Shown here: one piece after another, positions 5,067-5,741 of the stretch
How positions within the stretch are numbered: the first letter of the stretch is position 1
Layout: every line of letters begins with the position of its first letter
Source of the DNA: Acidobacteriota bacterium
GTDB lineage: Bacteria; Acidobacteriota; Terriglobia; Terriglobales; Acidobacteriaceae
Reading direction: 5' to 3'
Assembly (NCBI GenBank): GCA_021811745.1
Contig: JAJZNH010000953.1
Span: 1-5,741, forward strand
Length of the DNA: 5,741 nt
Notes under the pieces: model-generated
The model's input: only the letters and a program-made list of their open reading frames with translations
Databases searched by the model: none
What the model was told of the DNA's origin: nothing
Made by a program: the position numbers and the translations under genes

Positions 5067-5702
5067 GTGGCCAAGCCCGGCAAACCGCTCGAGGTGGTTC
5101 CTTCAAGCCGCAAAGGGCCGCGTTCCGGAAAGGCTTCCGAACCGGTGCAGGCACGTCAGCGCATCCTCGACGCAGCCCAGGTTCTGTTCGCCCTGCGGGG
5201 ATTCGATGCAACCTCGACAAAGGGCATCGCCCAAGAGGCCGGCGTGCCTCAGGGACTCGTGTTTTACTACTTCGCCAACAAAGAGAAGATTCTCGAAGAC
5301 CTCGTCAGTGAGCGGAGTTTCCTGCCCGAGATGGAGCAGATCCTGCGCGCGGCGCCGGAGGTTCGGGCCAATGAGGCGCTCCACGAACTGGGGCGGCGGT
5401 TTCTGGCTGTCGTCACGCGCCGTGAGGCAATCGCCCGTATTCTAGTTCGCGAGTCGCCAAACCACCCACAAGTGGCGGAGCGGTGGCGCCAGATGCGTGA
5501 GTCGGCGATCGGAATCATCGGCAGTTACCTTGAAGGTGCCGTCGAGCGCGGACACCTGCATGCGTCGCGTCCGGAAACCATCGCGCGCATCTTCCTGTAC
5601 AATCTCATTTTCGCGGCGCTGATCGACGAGACCCTAGATGCGGAGCAGTACCTGAACAACGTGGTGGAGACGATGCTGGAAGGCATCACCGATTCGCCTT
5701 GA
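5067..5702 (+). CDS. TetR/AcrR-family transcriptional regulator
   Basis: The protein has 211 residues, the usual length for the family. After a basic, flexible N-terminal tail of about 28 residues comes the TetR DNA-binding domain: QARQRILDAAQVLFALRGFD (residues 28-47), then the helix-turn-helix 'TSTKGIAQEAGVPQGLVFYYFANKEKILEDLV' (49-80), with the characteristic 'G(L/T)(V/I)(F/Y)YYFxNKExIL' recognition segment. The remaining ~130 residues are helical and variable, the ligand-binding and dimer part, and give no hint of the ligand. The start is GTG 5067 with GGGGTGAT just upstream. The protein reaches a natural stop at 5700-5702. It is the only regulator in the window and may act on the 3783-3812 palindrome, but that site is not repeated before its own gene, so simple autoregulation through the same operator is not supported. 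Confidence 0.94.
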   Translation: MAKPGKPLEVVPSSRKGPRSGKASEPVQARQRILDAAQVLFALRGFDATSTKGIAQEAGVPQGLVFYYFANKEKILEDLVSERSFLPEMEQILRAAPEVRANEALHELGRRFLAVVTRREAIARILVRESPNHPQVAERWRQMRESAIGIIGSYLEGAVERGHLHASRPETIARIFLYNLIFAALIDETLDAEQYLNNVVETMLEGITDSP

Positions 5703-5741
5703 ACGATGCGAGCGCGTTCCCCACGCAGTCGTAGCGTTCAT

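Noticed and set aside
4249..5220. Minus-strand open frame of 323 codons
   Set aside because: It runs antisense through two real genes and the gap. The residues are Arg/Ser/Pro-rich with no domain.

Overview
This is a GC-rich bacterial window, by eye around 60% or more G+C, with strong G/C preference at third codon positions and frequent GTG starts next to good Shine-Dalgarno sites. It looks like an accessory region where mobile-element debris borders a small transport/regulatory module. The host cannot be named from these bases. The FmdE-family gene and the TDT transporter would fit a metabolically versatile soil or sediment bacterium, but that is inference.

Layout. Bases 1-420 hold the 3' end of an IS1634-like (DDE) transposase cut by the window edge. 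Bases 471-1100 are one open frame that looks composite. Its first ~80 codons encode an unrecognised small protein with an excellent ribosome site. Its last part resembles the N-terminal SAM-like (core-binding) domain of a tyrosine recombinase. Just after it, about 1107-1227, is a frameshifted scrap of the C-terminus of a Tn3-family TnpA. Bases 1334-2010, on the minus strand, are a complete vapBC toxin-antitoxin operon (TGATG stop/start overlap) with a promoter and an overlapping palindromic operator at 2023-2063. Bases 2045-2660 have no secure gene; one weak plus-strand ORF lies at 2292-2663.

The second half is more orderly. A ten-helix TDT/SLAC1-type (TehA-like) anion transporter on the minus strand (2667-3767) is divergent from an FmdE-family protein with a C-terminal zinc ribbon (3893-4516, plus). 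Their 125-bp shared intergenic region carries a perfect 12+6+12 inverted repeat (3783-3812), shaped like a TetR-family operator. A 550-bp non-coding stretch with several dyads follows, then a complete TetR-family regulator (5067-5702, plus). The simplest reading is a local circuit in which a TetR-type repressor, possibly the one encoded here, controls the divergent transporter/FmdE pair. That pairing is inferred from proximity and operator shape only.

The items most worth a second look are the divergent operator with the FmdE/transporter pair, a codon-aligned 15+6+15 perfect inverted repeat inside the zinc-ribbon codons of the FmdE gene, and the stacked recombinase/transposase remnants.
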